Shown: positions 63,421 through 64,000 of the stretch, piece after piece
Layout: every line of letters begins with the position of its first letter
Position numbering within the stretch: the stretch's first letter is position 1
From: DATGFK01 sp040007395
GTDB lineage: Bacteria; Chloroflexota; Anaerolineae; Aggregatilineales; UBA2796
DNA length: 64,000 bases
NCBI GenBank assembly: GCA_040007395.1
Contig: JBDTVG010000128.1
Coordinates: 1-64,000 of the forward strand
Direction: 5' to 3'
The notes under the pieces: model-generated
Database searches by the model: none
What the model saw: only the letters and a program-made list of their open reading frames with translations
Told to the model about the DNA's origin: nothing
Program-made: the position numbers and the translations under genes

Positions 63421-64000
63421 TCAAGTTTTAGGAGGAGTAGCCTTCGGTATTTCTACAACACCTTTAATCTGAGAAGCATTAGGGGAAAAGTACTTTAATA
63501 ATGCCGGCAATAAGACAACATTTGGCCCCTCCCTCCAATAGATCGTTATCGTATCAAGGTTATCGTCTTGTTTATAAACAAGACGATAACCTTCCTTTCC
63601 ACATTCCAGAGTCTCTATATCCGCCCATAAGAACATGTGCTTAGTGGATTCTGAGGTATCTTCGCATAACCCAGCCAAATTTACCGTAAGCGAAGCCACC
63701 ATGATCGAGCCACCATGATCTATTTGGTCAATGAAAACAGGAGGTAACTTGGAAAGAACTAAGGTGGATAACATTTGATCAAGCATCGCAATTCGCTCAA
63801 AAGTGCTATCAATCGCGACAACGCCCTTATCCTTCAATCGAAAACCTGAACGATAGACAACTCTTTCCAACACAGGTAAAGTCGCGGTATAACGGTAATA
63901 TTCCGTTACCTCTGACCACAAATAAGACCTTGTGCGACCTTTAACAGTATATTGAAAACGCTCGTCATAAATTCTCAACTCACCGTTTGGATATCCTCTA
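63421..64000 (-). CDS. DUF6585-like protein, 5' end beyond the window
   Basis: The frame stays open through the right edge: codons for RGYPNGE precede LRIYDERFQYTVKGRTRSYL, so the visible 193 residues are the C-terminal part of a longer protein. The pattern of a PH-like YPNGELRIYDERFQY, LWSEVTEYYR and later IYWREGPNVVLLPALLKYF is like PH-like small-domain proteins with a name such as DUF6585, but the family call is tentative. No signal or spans are visible in this part. The 162-nt gap to the sigma gene holds nothing recognisable. Confidence 0.6.
   Translation of the reverse strand, partial: RGYPNGELRIYDERFQYTVKGRTRSYLWSEVTEYYRYTATLPVLERVVYRSGFRLKDKGVVAIDSTFERIAMLDQMLSTLVLSKLPPVFIDQIDHGGSIMVASLTVNLAGLCEDTSESTKHMFLWADIETLECGKEGYRLVYKQDDNLDTITIYWREGPNVVLLPALLKYFSPNASQIKGVVEIPKATPPKT

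Noticed and set aside
1..64000. tRNA, rRNA or prophage genes
   Set aside because: No tRNA-like cloverleaf with conserved TTC arm, no rRNA signature and no phage structural genes were recognised by eye; a covariance search would be needed to exclude a missed tRNA.

Overview
The window reads as chromosomal DNA of a Chloroflexota bacterium, probably class Anaerolineae. The evidence is family-level and not a phylogeny: a Taq-type (M32) carboxypeptidase, an Agl23-like membrane protein fused to an NHL propeller, paired LysM proteins with Thr/Pro-rich linkers, a 14-blade WD40 STAND ATPase with an XRE head, PAS/GAF hybrid kinases, and a T-box in front of thrS. GC content is moderate and coding is dense on both strands. 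No rRNA, tRNA, CRISPR array or prophage was seen.

Left part (1-24.8 kb) is accessory and scarred. It opens with the 3' end of malate synthase, followed by a graveyard of nested transposase fragments (0.6-2.4 kb). Next comes a sugar ABC transporter operon on the minus strand in which all three genes are broken: the binding protein is frameshifted, the MalF-type permease has an amber codon, and the MalG-type permease is split by an insertion sequence. Upstream in the same direction lies a 1216-residue XRE/NB-ARC/WD40 protein, divergent from a tiny LuxR-type regulator. The regulator leads into three alpha/beta hydrolases (one lacking its catalytic serine) and a truncated dehydrogenase cut by more transposon debris. 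A DUF4062/TM/TPR receptor-like protein, an SH3 protein, an IS1 scar, a polysaccharide deacetylase, a DinB protein, an ACT protein, a beta-propeller protein, deoC and a TnpB gene follow.

Middle part (24.9-40.2 kb) is more ordinary: an EamA transporter, two methyltransferases flanking a strong bidirectional terminator, an M32 carboxypeptidase, and a signalling cluster. The cluster holds a hybrid kinase whose receiver lacks the phospho-Asp, a receiver-kinase fusion, and a small RuvB-like AAA domain that has lost every ATPase motif. A GT39-type glycosyltransferase, a PHP phosphoesterase and a membrane-anchored sulfite-oxidase-type molybdoenzyme follow.

Right part (40.3-64 kb) has a threonine T-box (specifier ACC) controlling a 113-residue unknown protein and a TGS-less threonyl-tRNA synthetase. 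It continues with a glycosyltransferase, a DUF402 protein with an orphan ABC ATPase, an RskA-like anti-sigma factor, two paralogous LysM proteins, another large membrane glycosyltransferase, xseA/xseB and an SCP2 protein. It ends in an envelope cluster read leftwards: ECF sigma factor, zinc-finger anti-sigma, Agl23-NHL membrane protein, and a 1.2-kb-residue lipoprotein with two SGNH-like domains joined by a Pro/Thr repeat linker.

The least-explained items are the RuvB-like pseudo-ATPase (34118-34606), the T-box-controlled small protein (40614-40955), the TnpB locus with a tiny ORF under a palindromic leaderless promoter (23486-24820), and the double SGNH lipoprotein (53617-57282).
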